Counted from the stretch's first letter, positions 51,376-61,282 are shown. The stretch is DNA of 64,000 nucleotides from Halorubrum sp. DM2 (GCF_901686465.1 NZ_LR594487.1:1361650-1425649), one strand, 5' to 3'. Notes: a model not told the origin generated them from the sequence alone. Numbers and translations: made by a program.

Positions 51376-53636
51376 AACTCACCGTCAAGCCGCTGAAACA
51401 GAAGGACGCCGGTCGCCGCCTCGCGGCGATCGACCGCGTCGCGGCCGACGAGCTGGGGCTCTCCGGCGGGGACATCGTCCGCGTCGAGGGGGGCGAGGGC
51501 GCCGCGATCGCGCGCGTCTGGCCCGGCTACCCCGAGGACGACGGCACGGGCGTGATCCGCATCGACGGCCGCCTCCGGCAGGAGGCCGACGTGGGGATCG
51601 ACGACCGCGTGACCGTCGAGGACGTCGACGTCTCGCGGGCGGACGCGGTCACGATCGCCTTCCCCAGCCAGCTGCGGGTGCGGGGGCAGATCGCCCCGTT
51701 CATCCGCGACAAGCTCTCCGGGCAGCCGGTGACCGAGGGGCAGACGATCCGCACGTCGCTCGGCTTCGGGCTGATGGGCGGCCAGTCGCAGGCGGTCCCG
51801 ATGAAGATCGCCGAGACCAGCCCCGGCGGCACGGTGGTCATCACCGACGAGACGGAGATCAGCATCTCCGAGATCTCCGCCGAGGAGATCGCCGACCGCG
51901 GCGAGGCCGCGGGCGGGACCGGCGAGGGGCCGGACGTCACCTACGAGGACATCGGCGGGCTCGACGACGAGCTCGAACAGGTCCGCGAGATGATCGAGCT
52001 GCCGATGCGGCACCCGGAGCTGTTCAAGCGCCTCGGCATCGACCCGCCGAAGGGCGTCCTGCTCCACGGGCCGCCGGGCACGGGGAAGACGCTGATCGCG
52101 AAGGCCGTCGCCAACGAGATCGACGCGAACTTCCACACGATCTCCGGCCCGGAGATCATGTCGAAGTACTACGGCGAGAGCGAAGAGCAGCTCCGCGAGG
52201 TGTTCGAGGAGGCGGCCGAGGAGTCGCCCTCGATCATCTTCATGGACGAGCTGGACTCCATCGCGCCGAAACGCGAGGAGGCCGGCGGCGACGTGGAACG
52301 GCGCGTCGTGGCCCAGCTCCTCTCGCTGATGGACGGGCTCGAAGAGCGCGGCGAGGTCGTCGTCATCGGGGCGACGAACCGCGTCGACGCCATCGATCAG
52401 GCGCTCCGACGGGGCGGCCGCTTCGACCGCGAGATCGAGGTCGGCGTCCCCGACCGCGACGGCCGCAAGGAGATCCTCCAGGTCCACACGCGGAACATGC
52501 CGCTGACCGACGGGATCGACTTGGACGAGTACGCCGAGAACACGCACGGCTTCGTCGGGGCCGACCTCGAGTCGCTCGCGAAGGAGTCCGCGATGCACGC
52601 GCTGCGGCGCATCCGCCCCGAGATCGACCTCGAAAGCGACGAGATCGACGCCGACGTGCTGAACAGCATTCAGGTGACCGAGGCGGACTTCAAGGAGGCG
52701 ATCAAGGGGATCGAACCCTCCGCGCTCCGCGAGGTGTTCGTCGAGGTCCCCGACACCACCTGGGACGACGTCGGCGGGCTCGAAGACACCAAAGAGCGGC
52801 TCCGCGAGACGATCCAGTGGCCGCTGGAGTACCCCGAGGTGTTCGAGGAGCTCGACATGCAGGCCGCCAAGGGCGTCCTGATGTACGGCCCGCCGGGCAC
52901 GGGGAAGACCCTGCTCGCGAAGGCCGTCGCCAACGAGAGCGAGTCGAACTTCATCTCGATCAAGGGGCCAGAGCTGCTGAACAAGTACGTGGGCGAGTCC
53001 GAGAAGGGCGTCCGCGAGGTGTTCAGCAAGGCCCGCGAGAACGCGCCGACCATCGTGTTCTTCGACGAGATCGACTCGATCGCCACCGAGCGCGGCAAGA
53101 ACTCCGGCGACTCCGGCGTCGGCGAGCGCGTCGTCTCCCAGCTGCTGACGGAGCTCGACGGGCTCGAATCGCTGGAGGACGTCGTCGTCATCGCGACGAC
53201 GAACCGGCCGGACCTCATCGACTCCGCGCTGTTGCGCCCCGGTCGTCTGGACCGGCACGTCCACGTGCCCGTTCCCGACGAGACGGCGCGCCGCCGGATA
53301 TTCGAGGTCCACACGCGCAACAAGCCGCTGGCGGACGACGTCGACCTCGACGCGCTCGCCCGGAAGACCGACGGCTACGTGGGTGCCGACATCGAGGCGG
53401 TCGCCCGCGAGGCCTCGATGAACGCCTCCCGGGAGTTCATCGGCAGCGTCACGCGCGAGGAGGTCGGCGAGTCCGTCGGCAACGTCCGCGTGACGATGGC
53501 ACACTTCGAGGACGCGCTGAGCGAGGTGAACCCCAGCGTCACCCCCGAGACGCGCGAGCGGTACGAGGAGATAGAAAAGCAGTTCAGACGGTCCGAGGTG
53601 GAGCGCGACGAGGCCGAACCGGCCGCGTTCCAGTAG
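51372..53636 (+). CDS. cdc48: AAA+ unfoldase Cdc48 (VCP/p97 family)
   Basis: 754-residue archaeal Cdc48. The N domain (about 1-190) has the double-psi barrel [16 protein letters not shown] and the four-stranded half. D1 Walker [14 protein letters not shown] is near 233 and Walker [13 protein letters not shown] near 290. D2 Walker [14 protein letters not shown] is near 506 and Walker [12 protein letters not shown] near 563. It unfolds tagged or damaged proteins, likely for the proteasome. The C terminus ends EPAAFQ, with no hydrophobic-Tyr-x tail of the type that opens the 20S gate. Translated together with the upstream Hsp20-like gene. Confidence 0.96.
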   Translation: MKLTVKPLKQKDAGRRLAAIDRVAADELGLSGGDIVRVEGGEGAAIARVWPGYPEDDGTGVIRIDGRLRQEADVGIDDRVTVEDVDVSRADAVTIAFPSQLRVRGQIAPFIRDKLSGQPVTEGQTIRTSLGFGLMGGQSQAVPMKIAETSPGGTVVITDETEISISEISAEEIADRGEAAGGTGEGPDVTYEDIGGLDDELEQVREMIELPMRHPELFKRLGIDPPKGVLLHGPPGTGKTLIAKAVANEIDANFHTISGPEIMSKYYGESEEQLREVFEEAAEESPSIIFMDELDSIAPKREEAGGDVERRVVAQLLSLMDGLEERGEVVVIGATNRVDAIDQALRRGGRFDREIEVGVPDRDGRKEILQVHTRNMPLTDGIDLDEYAENTHGFVGADLESLAKESAMHALRRIRPEIDLESDEIDADVLNSIQVTEADFKEAIKGIEPSALREVFVEVPDTTWDDVGGLEDTKERLRETIQWPLEYPEVFEELDMQAAKGVLMYGPPGTGKTLLAKAVANESESNFISIKGPELLNKYVGESEKGVREVFSKARENAPTIVFFDEIDSIATERGKNSGDSGVGERVVSQLLTELDGLESLEDVVVIATTNRPDLIDSALLRPGRLDRHVHVPVPDETARRRIFEVHTRNKPLADDVDLDALARKTDGYVGADIEAVAREASMNASREFIGSVTREEVGESVGNVRVTMAHFEDALSEVNPSVTPETRERYEEIEKQFRRSEVERDEAEPAAFQ

Positions 53637-53677
53637 GCCGGCCGGACCCGCGCTCGACTCCCCGCTTTCCGACCGCG

Positions 53678-53683
53678 TTTTTT
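53678..53683 (+). terminator. T-tract after cdc48
   Basis: TTTTTT follows a GC-rich stretch about 40 bases after the cdc48 stop and touches the end of the convergent small gene; intrinsic termination in archaea uses such T-runs. Confidence 0.4.
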
Positions 53684-53898
53684 CAGATCAGTCCGAGCGT
53701 CGACAGCAGGTAGAAGGCCGCGACGACGACGATACCTATCGTGATGAGCCGCCACGCGAGCTTCAGGACGAACTTTCCGACGATGATGACGAGCGCGACG
53801 GCGACCAGGGCGACGAGCAGTTGCCCGACCTGACTACCGAGGAGCGCGGCCTGCGCCGGCGCGGCGAGGCCGGCGAGCGCGAGCGATGAAGCGGTCAT
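53683..53898 (-). CDS. Small membrane protein
   Basis: 71 residues from ATG 53898; ATGs at 53910 and 53925 give slightly longer versions. It has two hydrophobic segments: ALLGSQVGQLLVALVAVALVI at 16-36 (a QVGQ start) and RLITIGIVVVAAFYLLSTLGL at the end. A signal-peptide-like start (SSLALAGLAAPAQA) may be cleaved. No family was recognised. It converges with cdc48. Confidence 0.55.
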   Translation of the reverse strand: MTASSLALAGLAAPAQAALLGSQVGQLLVALVAVALVIIVGKFVLKLAWRLITIGIVVVAAFYLLSTLGLI

Positions 53899-54351
53899 GT
53901 CCGGGACCATGGCGAGGCCGGGCATAAGCTTGTGGGACCGGACCGCGACGACAGTTATCGAAATTTGATAAGTCTGCGGCAAGAACTGCGGAAAATTCGG
54001 ACGTACGCGCGTCGATACGGCGGTCTCGGCGGAGCGGATGGCCGTCGACATCGCAGAATCCGCCGGGGGTCGACCCCCCTTTTGTTCCGGTGGGAAGCCG
54101 CTCTGTTCGGGTAGTTTTCGCGAGTACCTATCAGTTTCACTCCGGTCTGGCTACGCTTATGTGTCCGGAAGCCGTTCCTTGGTGACGTACCGGATTCAGC
54201 GTCAGACGGGCGGCACGGACGTTGTATACGGAATCGGACATGTAGACGCCGGTCGGGCCCGAACATCCGAACGTACAAGGGCCCGCCTCGCCAGTACACC
54301 AACACTACGAATGATTCAGATCCCACGCCAAGCCAGCGGGGTGGCCGTCGA
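53899..54351. other. 453-base intergenic region upstream of nrdJ
   Basis: No gene is convincing here. TTATC-N7-GATAA (53955-53971) is a weak inverted repeat near the promoter of the small membrane-protein gene. GGGGGTCGACCCCC (54065-54078) is a perfect palindrome followed by CTTTTG, terminator-like. The rest shows no B12-riboswitch signature, though the downstream enzyme needs cobalamin. The right half may hold the nrdJ promoter and leader. Confidence 0.4.
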
Positions 54352-57300
54352 ATGAGCAGCGACGGTGTCACCGCGAACGACCTCGAACTGCCGATCAAAC
54401 GCACCACGGGCGACACGATGGAGGAGCGCCTCACGGGCAACGCCTACCACAACATCCTGCCCGCGCGCTACCTCCGGAAGGACGCGAACGGGGAGCCGAT
54501 CGAGAACCCCGAGGAGCTGTTCGACCGCGTCGCGCGCAACGTCGCGCTCGCCGAGGCGGTCTTCGAAGCCGAGCGGCAAGGGGTCGACGTCACCGTTACG
54601 CCCGACCAGCTGAAGCCCGACCACCCCCGGCGCGACGAGCTCGCCGAGGAGGTCTTCGGCGCGGGCGTCACGGCCGACGACGACGCGGAGGCGACGCTGA
54701 CGGAACACAACGTCAACAAGTTCGCGTTCGACACCGTCGTGCCCGAGCTGCCCGACGACGTGCGCGACCACGTCGAGGAGACAGCCGAGACGTTCCGCGA
54801 CGGGATGGAGTCGCTCTCCTTCATGCCGAACTCGCCGACGCTGATGAACGCGGGCGACGAGCTCCAGCAGCTCTCCGCCTGCTTCGTCGACTCCCCCGAC
54901 GACGACATCACCGACATCCACCAGACCGCCAAGGAGGCGGCCGAGGTGTTCCAGTCCGGCGGCGGCATGGGGTACGCCTTCTGGCAGCTCCGCCCCTACG
55001 GCGACGCGGTCGGCTCCACGGGCGGTATCGCCTCCGGGCCGATCACGTTCATGCGGACGTTCGACCAGATGTGCGAGACGATCGCGCAGGGCGGCGCGCG
55101 CCGCGGCGCGCAGATGGGCGTCATGCGCATCTCGCACCCGGACGTCATCCAGTTCATCCACGCGAAGAACAAGGACGTCTCTCTGGCCCACTCGCTGCGG
55201 CTCAACGACCCCGACGACTTCACGCACAACTCCTTCGCGGACGCCTTAGAGGAGGCCCGCGACCTCATCGACGAGGACGGGAAGGTCCCCGAACACCTCC
55301 GTAACGCCGTGGAGGGACACCTCTCGAACTTCAACATCAGCGTCGGCGTCACCGACGACTTCATGGACGCGCTCCGCAACGACGAGGAGTTCACCTTCAC
55401 CAACCCCCGCACCGGTGAGGCCCACGTCGCGACGCCGGAGACGAAGGAGCTGTACGACATGTTCGGGCTCGGCGAGCACGTCGAGGTCGGCGAGGAGCTC
55501 TCCGTCCCGGCCGCCGAGATCTGGGACGACATGATCGAGGGGGCCCACGAGAACGGCGAGCCGGGCGTGGTCTACCTCGAACGGATCAACAAAGAGCACT
55601 CCTTCGACGTCGAGGAGAACCCGGACCACCGGATCCTCGCGACGAACCCCTGCGGCGAGCAGCCGCTCGAAGAGTACGAGGCCTGTAACCTCGGCCACAT
55701 CAACCTCTCGACGCTCGCGGACCTCGACGCGCCGGACTGGCGCGTCTGGTCCGACGAGCACGCAGACGAGTACGACACCCGGGCCGACGCGATCGACGCG
55801 TTCCTCGACGAGGCGATCGACTTCGAGGAGTTCGACGAGCGGATCGCGTACGGCACTCGCTTCCTCGAGAACGTCGTCACGATGTCCGACTTCCCGGTCG
55901 ACGAGATCGAGGAGAAGGTCCGCGACATGCGGAAGATCGGGATGGGTATCATGGGGCTCGCACAGCTGTACATCCAGCTCGGCGTCCGCTACGGCTCCGA
56001 GGAGGGCAACGAGATCGCCCGCCAGCTGATGACCCACATCAACCACGAGTCGAAGCTGGCCTCCCACGAGCTCGCCGAGGAGCGCGGGACGTTCAACGAC
56101 TGGGCCGACTCGAAGTACGCGAACCCGACCGAGTACCGCGACTGGTTCGAACACTACACCGGGCTCGACGCCGACGAGTGGGCGGACGGCTTCCCGATCC
56201 GCAACCACAACACGACGACGATCGCCCCCACCGGGACGACGTCGATGATCGGCAACACGACGGGCGGGTGTGAGCCGATCTACAACGTCGCCTACTACAA
56301 GAACGTCTCCGACGACGTACAGGGCGACGAGATGCTCGTCGAGTTCGACGACTACTTCCTCCGCACGCTGGAGGCCAACGACATCGACGTCGAGGCCGTA
56401 AAGGAGGAGGCGCAGGCCCAGATGGCCGAAAACGAGTTCGACGGCGTCGACGGGTTAGAGACCGTTCCGGACGCGATCGGCGAGCTGTTCGTCGTCACCG
56501 GCGATCTCTCGGCGAAGGACCACGCCGGCGTTCAGGTCGCCTGTCAGAAGGGCGTCGACTCCGCCATCTCGAAGACCGTCAACGCGCCGAACGACTCCAC
56601 GCTCGGCGACGCCAAGGAGGTCTTCGAGTACATCTACGAGAACGGCGGGAAGGGCGTCACCTACTACCGCGACGGCACCCGCTCGAAGCAGGTACTCACG
56701 ACGCGCGCGCAGAACACGGAGTTCGCCGACGAGAGCGAGGCCGCGGAGACCCTCGTCGAGCAGATCAACGAGGTCTTCGGCGGGGTCGAGGCGTTCCTCG
56801 ACAACGAGGACGTCCGGACCGCGATCGACGCGGAGGTCTCGGAGCTGCTCGAAGCCAGCGACCAGCCCCGGATCGACTACAGCGAGCGCAGTCCGCGTCC
56901 CGACTCCCTGAACGGCGTCACCCAGCGGGTCGAGACCGGCTACGGCAAGCTGTACGTCACCATCAACGAGGACGACAAGGGGCTGCCGTTCGAGCTGTTC
57001 GCGAACATCGGCCACTCCGGCGGCTACACCAACTCCTTCACGGAGGCGCTCGCGAAGGTCATCTCGACGGCGCTCCGCTCTGGCGTCGACCCCGAGGAGA
57101 TCGTCGACGAGCTACAGGGCACCCGGAGCCCGAAGGTCGCGTGGGACAAAGGCGAGCAGATCCAGTCGATCCCGGACGCGATCGGCACGGCCCTGCGCCG
57201 CTACCTCGACGACGACGTCGACAAGGGGATCCCCCAGCAGCAGAGTCTCGACGACGTCGAGGAGAGCGCGACGAGCGAGTCGGCCGGCCGGCCCGGCCAG

Positions 57301-57516
57301 ACCGACGGCGGCGCGGCCGCCGACGCGGCCGCCGGCAACGGCGCGCTCGACGCGCCCGAGGCCGCCGACACGGACGACGCGGCGGGCGCAGACGACGCGA
57401 TGCAAGAACTCATCGCGGCCGGCGAATCGCCCGAGTGCCCGGACTGCGGCGGGATGAACCTCTACTACTCCGAGGGCTGCAAGACCTGCGAGTCGTGCGG
57501 CTGGTCGGAGTGTTAA
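54352..57516 (+). CDS. nrdJ: Ribonucleoside-diphosphate reductase, adenosylcobalamin-dependent (class II)
   Basis: 1054-residue enzyme making deoxynucleotides with a radical generated from adenosylcobalamin. Catalytic features are QQLSACFVDSP, GGGMGYAFWQLRPYG, ATNPCGEQPLEEYEACNLGHI (active-site Cys and Glu in NPCGEQ), PTGTTSMIGNTTGGCEPIYN and GVTYYRDGTRSKQ. The C-terminal end LYYSEGCKTCESCGWSEC carries the zinc/dithiol exchange cysteines, complete here. A variable, Ala/Asp-rich stretch (about 950-1000) precedes it. No intein is seen, although haloarchaeal NrdJ can contain one. Start is ATG 54352. Confidence 0.95.
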   Translation: MSSDGVTANDLELPIKRTTGDTMEERLTGNAYHNILPARYLRKDANGEPIENPEELFDRVARNVALAEAVFEAERQGVDVTVTPDQLKPDHPRRDELAEEVFGAGVTADDDAEATLTEHNVNKFAFDTVVPELPDDVRDHVEETAETFRDGMESLSFMPNSPTLMNAGDELQQLSACFVDSPDDDITDIHQTAKEAAEVFQSGGGMGYAFWQLRPYGDAVGSTGGIASGPITFMRTFDQMCETIAQGGARRGAQMGVMRISHPDVIQFIHAKNKDVSLAHSLRLNDPDDFTHNSFADALEEARDLIDEDGKVPEHLRNAVEGHLSNFNISVGVTDDFMDALRNDEEFTFTNPRTGEAHVATPETKELYDMFGLGEHVEVGEELSVPAAEIWDDMIEGAHENGEPGVVYLERINKEHSFDVEENPDHRILATNPCGEQPLEEYEACNLGHINLSTLADLDAPDWRVWSDEHADEYDTRADAIDAFLDEAIDFEEFDERIAYGTRFLENVVTMSDFPVDEIEEKVRDMRKIGMGIMGLAQLYIQLGVRYGSEEGNEIARQLMTHINHESKLASHELAEERGTFNDWADSKYANPTEYRDWFEHYTGLDADEWADGFPIRNHNTTTIAPTGTTSMIGNTTGGCEPIYNVAYYKNVSDDVQGDEMLVEFDDYFLRTLEANDIDVEAVKEEAQAQMAENEFDGVDGLETVPDAIGELFVVTGDLSAKDHAGVQVACQKGVDSAISKTVNAPNDSTLGDAKEVFEYIYENGGKGVTYYRDGTRSKQVLTTRAQNTEFADESEAAETLVEQINEVFGGVEAFLDNEDVRTAIDAEVSELLEASDQPRIDYSERSPRPDSLNGVTQRVETGYGKLYVTINEDDKGLPFELFANIGHSGGYTNSFTEALAKVISTALRSGVDPEEIVDELQGTRSPKVAWDKGEQIQSIPDAIGTALRRYLDDDVDKGIPQQQSLDDVEESATSESAGRPGQTDGGAAADAAAGNGALDAPEAADTDDAAGADDAMQELIAAGESPECPDCGGMNLYYSEGCKTCESCGWSEC

Positions 57517-57559
57517 ACGGGCGCTCGTAGGCGTCGGTAACGAGCGGTCGACCGCGGCG

Positions 57560-57565
57560 TTTTTT
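57560..57565 (+). terminator. T-tract after nrdJ
   Basis: TTTTTT lies 44 bases after the nrdJ stop behind a GC-rich segment (CCGCGGCG), consistent with archaeal intrinsic termination. Confidence 0.4.
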
Positions 57566-57668
57566 CGGAATCCGGATCCGGTCTCACGCGTTTCGCCAGC
57601 CGGCCGGCTGTCCGGTGACTGCTTCCGTCAAGAAACGGAAAGAACGCGTCGTCGAGCGGTCGCGTCGG

Positions 57669-58118
57669 TCAGTCGTCTTCGAGCGCCTGCGCGATGCGCT
57701 GAAGCTGGCGGGTCGCGTCGCGGACCTCGTCGCGGAGCTGGCGGACCTCGCGGACCAGTTCCTCGTTGCCGCCGTCGTCGCCGCGGCCGCCGCGCTCGCC
57801 CTGCGCGCCGGGACCGCCGCCCATGCCGGGCGGACCGCCCGCGCCGCCGGGACCGCCGCCGCCACCGCCCATCATGCCGGACATCATCTGTGCGAAGGGG
57901 TTGCCGCCGCCGCCACCGCCCATCCCCGGCGGGCCGCCGCCGCCCATCATCTCCTCGGGGTCGGGCCGGTCGCCCTCCTCGCGCTCCTGTTCGCGTCGCT
58001 CGCGGATCTCCTCGACGCGCTCGCGGAAGGACTTCTCCTCGCCGTCGTCGCCCTCGGGGGCGTCGCCCTGTTCGCCGGCCTCGCCGTTCTCGGGGTCTGT
58101 GGCGTCGTCGTCTGCCAT
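57669..58118 (-). CDS. Gly/Met/Pro-rich protein with charged coiled-coil ends
   Basis: 149-residue, very acidic protein. Residues 1-55 are charged and end in a helix (KSFRERVEEIRERREQERE). Residues 56-105 are a Gly-rich segment with repeated GGPPGMGGG and NPFAQMMSGMMGG units, and 115-149 is a second helix with heptad character (LVREVRQLRDEVRDATRQLQ). This looks like a flexible linker between two coiled coils, perhaps for oligomerisation or binding another protein. I do not recognise the family; the repeated blocks could also reflect replication slippage. It is 96 bases from the aldo/keto reductase gene on the same strand. Confidence 0.65.
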   Translation of the reverse strand: MADDDATDPENGEAGEQGDAPEGDDGEEKSFRERVEEIRERREQEREEGDRPDPEEMMGGGGPPGMGGGGGGNPFAQMMSGMMGGGGGGPGGAGGPPGMGGGPGAQGERGGRGDDGGNEELVREVRQLRDEVRDATRQLQRIAQALEDD

Positions 58119-58214
58119 GCGCCACGGTTCGGCGGCGCTGCCGAAAAGGGTTGTCGTGGCGTCCGCGACGGTGTATTTATACCTCGGCGGTGAGCGCCGC
58201 GGTCTGCTCCGGCG

Positions 58215-59192
58215 TCACTCGTGTCCGGAGACGCGGACCGGCTCGTACGGCGCTTCGAGCCACTCGATGTCCGAGTCGGACAGGTCGATATCCAGCGCCT
58301 CGACTGCGTCTTCGAGGTGTTCGACGCTCGTCGTGCCGACGATGGGGGTGTCGACCCACTCCTTGCGGAACAGCCACGCGAGCGCGATCTGGGCCATCTT
58401 CACGCCCTTCTCCGCGGCCAGCTCCTCGACGCGCTCGTTGACCGCGAGCCCGCCGCCCTCGCGGTACGGGTGCGCGTAGAGGTGCTCTTCGGTCTCGCCG
58501 CGGAGCGTCGCGTCGACGTCCTCGTGCGGACGGGTCAGGTAGCCGCGGGCGAGCGGACTCCACGGCATCACGCCGACGTTCTCCTTCTCGCATAACGGCA
58601 GCATCTCCCGTTCCTCCTCGCGGTACGCGAGGTTGTAGTGGTTTTGCATCGCGGCGAACCGCTCGTACCCCTCGCGCTCGCTGGTGTGTAGGGCGTCCGC
58701 GAACTGGTGGGCCCACATCGAGGACGCGCCGATGTACCGCACGTCGCCGCGTCGCACGGCATCGTCGAGCGCGGCGAGTGTCTCCTCGATCGGGGTCTCG
58801 TCGTCCCAGCGGTGGATCTGGTAGAGGTCGATCGTGTCGACGCTGAGCCGGTCGAGGCTGTGTTCCAGCTCCTGTTCGATCGCCTTCCGCGAGAGGCCGC
58901 CCGAGTTCGGATTCGACTCGTCCATCTGGAAGTACCCCTTCGTGGCGAGGACGTACTCGTCGCGGTCGTACCCGTCGAGCGCGTCGCCGAGGACGCGCTC
59001 GCTCTCGCCGTTCGAGTACATGTTGGCGGTGTCGAAGAAGTTCACGCCGAGGTCGATCGCGCGCTCGATCAGCTCTTTCCCCTCCTCCTCGTCGAGGACC
59101 CACTCGCGCCAGTCGGAGTCGCCGAAGCTCATACAGCCCAGACATATCTTCGAGACGGTGGTGCCGGTGGAACCGAGGGTCGTGTACTCCAT
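58215..59192 (-). CDS. Aldo/keto reductase
   Basis: 325-residue NADPH-dependent reductase with a TIM-barrel fold. Catalytic tetrad positions are visible: Asp and Tyr in FFDTANMYSNGESE, Lys in YVLATKGYF, and His in YQIHRWD. The C-terminal NADP binding region reads PIVGTTSVEHLEDAV. The family reduces varied carbonyls, so the substrate is unknown. ATG 59192 fits the start MEYTTLGSTGTTVSKICLG. Divergent from the photolyase-related gene; 51 bases separate the starts, so the promoters must overlap. Confidence 0.93.
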   Translation of the reverse strand: MEYTTLGSTGTTVSKICLGCMSFGDSDWREWVLDEEEGKELIERAIDLGVNFFDTANMYSNGESERVLGDALDGYDRDEYVLATKGYFQMDESNPNSGGLSRKAIEQELEHSLDRLSVDTIDLYQIHRWDDETPIEETLAALDDAVRRGDVRYIGASSMWAHQFADALHTSEREGYERFAAMQNHYNLAYREEEREMLPLCEKENVGVMPWSPLARGYLTRPHEDVDATLRGETEEHLYAHPYREGGGLAVNERVEELAAEKGVKMAQIALAWLFRKEWVDTPIVGTTSVEHLEDAVEALDIDLSDSDIEWLEAPYEPVRVSGHE

Positions 59193-59243
59193 ACTGAGAT
59201 TAGTTCGAGGCGAGGACAAAAAGCTACGCGCGCCGCCGGAGCT

Positions 59244-60959
59244 ATGCCGCTGGCTCCCGTGTCGATCGACGTGAGCGACCGGACGACCTGCTGGCTGCTC
59301 GGCGACCAGCTCAACCCCGACCTCGACGTCCTCGACGACGCCGACGACGTACTGTTGATCGAGGCGCACGGGTTCGCCGACCGGAAACCGTACCACGCGC
59401 ACAAGCTAACGGTAGTGTTCTCTGCGATGCGGCACTTCCGAGACCGGCTCCGCGAGGGCGGCCACGACGTGACCTACGTGCGGGCCGAGTCGTTCGGCGA
59501 AGGCCTCGACGAGTTCTTCGCTGAGCGTTCGGCGGAGACGGAAGGCGGCGGCGACGCGCCCGACCTGCGGCTCATGCGCCCCGCGAGCCACGGGGCGGGC
59601 GACCGGCTCCGCGAACTGGTCGCCGAGCGCGGCGGGACCCTCGAACTCGTCGACAACGAGCTGTTCTGGACGACCCCGGCCGACTGGCGGGCGTGGGCCG
59701 GCGGGGAGGAGACCGAGATCGGTCCCGGCGGGGCCGCCGAGCGCACCTACCGACAGGAGAACTGGTACCGACACGTCCGCCGGGAGACGGGCGTGCTGAT
59801 GGACGACGGCGACCCCGTCGGCGGGGAGTGGAACTACGACGACGCGAACCAGGAGACGCCGCCGGACGAGTGGGAGCCGCCCGGGCGGCCGACGTTCGAG
59901 CCGGACGAGCTGACCCGCGAGACGCACGCGTGGGTCCGCGAGCGGTTCGACACGTGGGGGAACGACTCGCTCGACGGGTTCGCGTGGCCGGTCACCCGGG
60001 CGGAGGCGCTGGAGGCGCTCGACCGGTTCGTCCGCGAGGGGCTGCCCGCGTTCGGCCGGTATCAGGACGCGATGGTCGGCGGCGAGCCGTTCCTCTCGCA
60101 CTCGCTGCTCTCGCCGGCGATCAACCTCGGGCTGCTCGACCCCCGCGAGCCGGTCCGCGCGGTCGAGCGTGCCTACGAGGAACGGGGCGTCGAGCCGGGC
60201 GCGTACGACCCCGATCGGCACGGAGACGCGGGCGGGGCGTCGACGTCGCTCGACGAGTTCGGCGACGGAGACGCCGCGACCGGGGGCGCGAACGACGACC
60301 TCGCCCCCGTCCCGCTCAACGCCGCGGAGGGGTTCATCAGGCAGGTGATCGGCTGGCGGGAGTTCGTGCGCCACGTCTATCGGGAAGCGATGCCCGAACT
60401 GGCCGACGCGAACAAGCTGGAACAAAAGCGGGAGCTGCCGCCCGCCTACTGGGACGGCGAGACCGACATGGAGTGTCTCTCCGAGGCGGTGGGCCACGTC
60501 CGCGAGTTCGGCTACGCACATCACATCGAGCGGCTCATGGTGCTTTCGAACTTCGCGTTGGTGTACGGCGTCGACCCCGGCGAGTTAAACGAGTGGTTCC
60601 ACCTCGGCTTCGTCGACGCCTACCACTGGGTGACGACGCCGAACGTCGTCGCGATGGGCTCGTTCGGCACCGACGTCCTCTCCTCGAGGCCGTACGCCTC
60701 CTCGGGGAGCTACGTCAACCGGATGAGCGACCACTGCGCCGACTGCCCGTACGCCGTCTCGCGGACGACGGGCGAGGGGGCGTGTCCGTTCAACGCGCTG
60801 TACTGGGACTTCCTGAAGGAGAACGAGGAGACGCTTCGCGGCACCGGGCGGATGGGACTGATGTACTCGCACGTCGACGGGAAGGACGACGAGGAGTGGA
60901 CGGCGATCCGCGAGCGCGCGGCGGCGGTGCGCGAACTGGCGGCGGAGGGGGAGTTATAG
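59244..60959 (+). CDS. FeS-type cryptochrome/photolyase-related protein (DPRP)
   Basis: 571-residue flavoprotein of the deoxyribodipyrimidine photolyase-related / bacterial-photolyase-with-FeS group. The Rossmann-like N-terminal domain starts TCWLLGDQLNPDLDVLDDADD, and the C-terminal helical FAD domain carries NAAEGFIRQVIGWREFVRHVY, PPAYWDG and YHWVTTPNVVAMGSFG. The iron-sulfur ligands are the cysteines in MSDHCADCPY and GACPFNALYW, plus an earlier one (TDMECLSEA). Members repair (6-4) photoproducts or act as light sensors. Start ATG 59244. The 3' end is followed by a small tandem repeat. Confidence 0.9.
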   Translation: MPLAPVSIDVSDRTTCWLLGDQLNPDLDVLDDADDVLLIEAHGFADRKPYHAHKLTVVFSAMRHFRDRLREGGHDVTYVRAESFGEGLDEFFAERSAETEGGGDAPDLRLMRPASHGAGDRLRELVAERGGTLELVDNELFWTTPADWRAWAGGEETEIGPGGAAERTYRQENWYRHVRRETGVLMDDGDPVGGEWNYDDANQETPPDEWEPPGRPTFEPDELTRETHAWVRERFDTWGNDSLDGFAWPVTRAEALEALDRFVREGLPAFGRYQDAMVGGEPFLSHSLLSPAINLGLLDPREPVRAVERAYEERGVEPGAYDPDRHGDAGGASTSLDEFGDGDAATGGANDDLAPVPLNAAEGFIRQVIGWREFVRHVYREAMPELADANKLEQKRELPPAYWDGETDMECLSEAVGHVREFGYAHHIERLMVLSNFALVYGVDPGELNEWFHLGFVDAYHWVTTPNVVAMGSFGTDVLSSRPYASSGSYVNRMSDHCADCPYAVSRTTGEGACPFNALYWDFLKENEETLRGTGRMGLMYSHVDGKDDEEWTAIRERAAAVRELAAEGEL

Positions 60960-61033
60960 CAGCGGGGACCGGAGCGGGGGGAGCTGTAGCAGAGGGAGCC
61001 GGAGCGGAGGGAGCTGTGGCGGGGCGGCCGTAG
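60947..61033 (+). repeat. Tandem repeat of about 30 bases at the photolyase 3' end
   Basis: A purine-rich unit of roughly 30 bases is repeated about 2.7 times from 60947 to 61033. It copies the end of the gene including its Gly-Glu-Leu-stop codons, so in the reading frame of the gene the GEL-stop tail recurs at 60978-61007. It probably arose by slippage. It lies between the photolyase-related gene and the next minus-strand gene and contains no promoter. Confidence 0.6.
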
Positions 61034-61036
61034 CGC

Positions 61037-61282
61037 CTATTCGCCGTTCGCGAGTCGCCGGAGCCGGGGAATCCCCTGCTCGTAGCCGAGCCCGACGAGC
61101 CCCACGTACAGCGCGATCAGGCCCATGCCGACGGCCCACGCGCCGAGCACGAGTTGGCCGCCCGAGACGGCGGAGAGTCCGAACTGTTCGAGTACGACGC
61201 CGATCACGGACGCGACGCCGGCACCGAGGGTGACGACGAGGAGTTCGGCGAGTTCGACCGCGACGGCGGGTACTTCGACCAT
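61037..61282 (-). CDS. Small haloarchaeal two-helix membrane protein
   Basis: 81-residue protein from ATG 61282. Two hydrophobic segments: AVELAELLVVTLGAGVASVIG at 8-28 and GAWAVGMGLIALYVGLVGLGY at 47-67, ending in a basic tail (GIPRLRRLANGE). It resembles small haloarchaeal DUF-type membrane proteins but the family number is uncertain (DUF7512-like). Function unknown. It lies just after the tandem repeat and 102 bases from the next minus-strand gene. Confidence 0.65.
   Translation of the reverse strand: MVEVPAVAVELAELLVVTLGAGVASVIGVVLEQFGLSAVSGGQLVLGAWAVGMGLIALYVGLVGLGYEQGIPRLRRLANGE

Noticed and set aside
51129-53504. 791-codon frame antisense to cdc48
   Set aside because: Mirror of Cdc48 codons, no recognisable domain or start context.
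53899-54351. Possible cobalamin riboswitch before the B12-dependent reductase
   Set aside because: No B12-box-like sequence or the required helices could be found by eye; only a palindrome and T-tract are visible.
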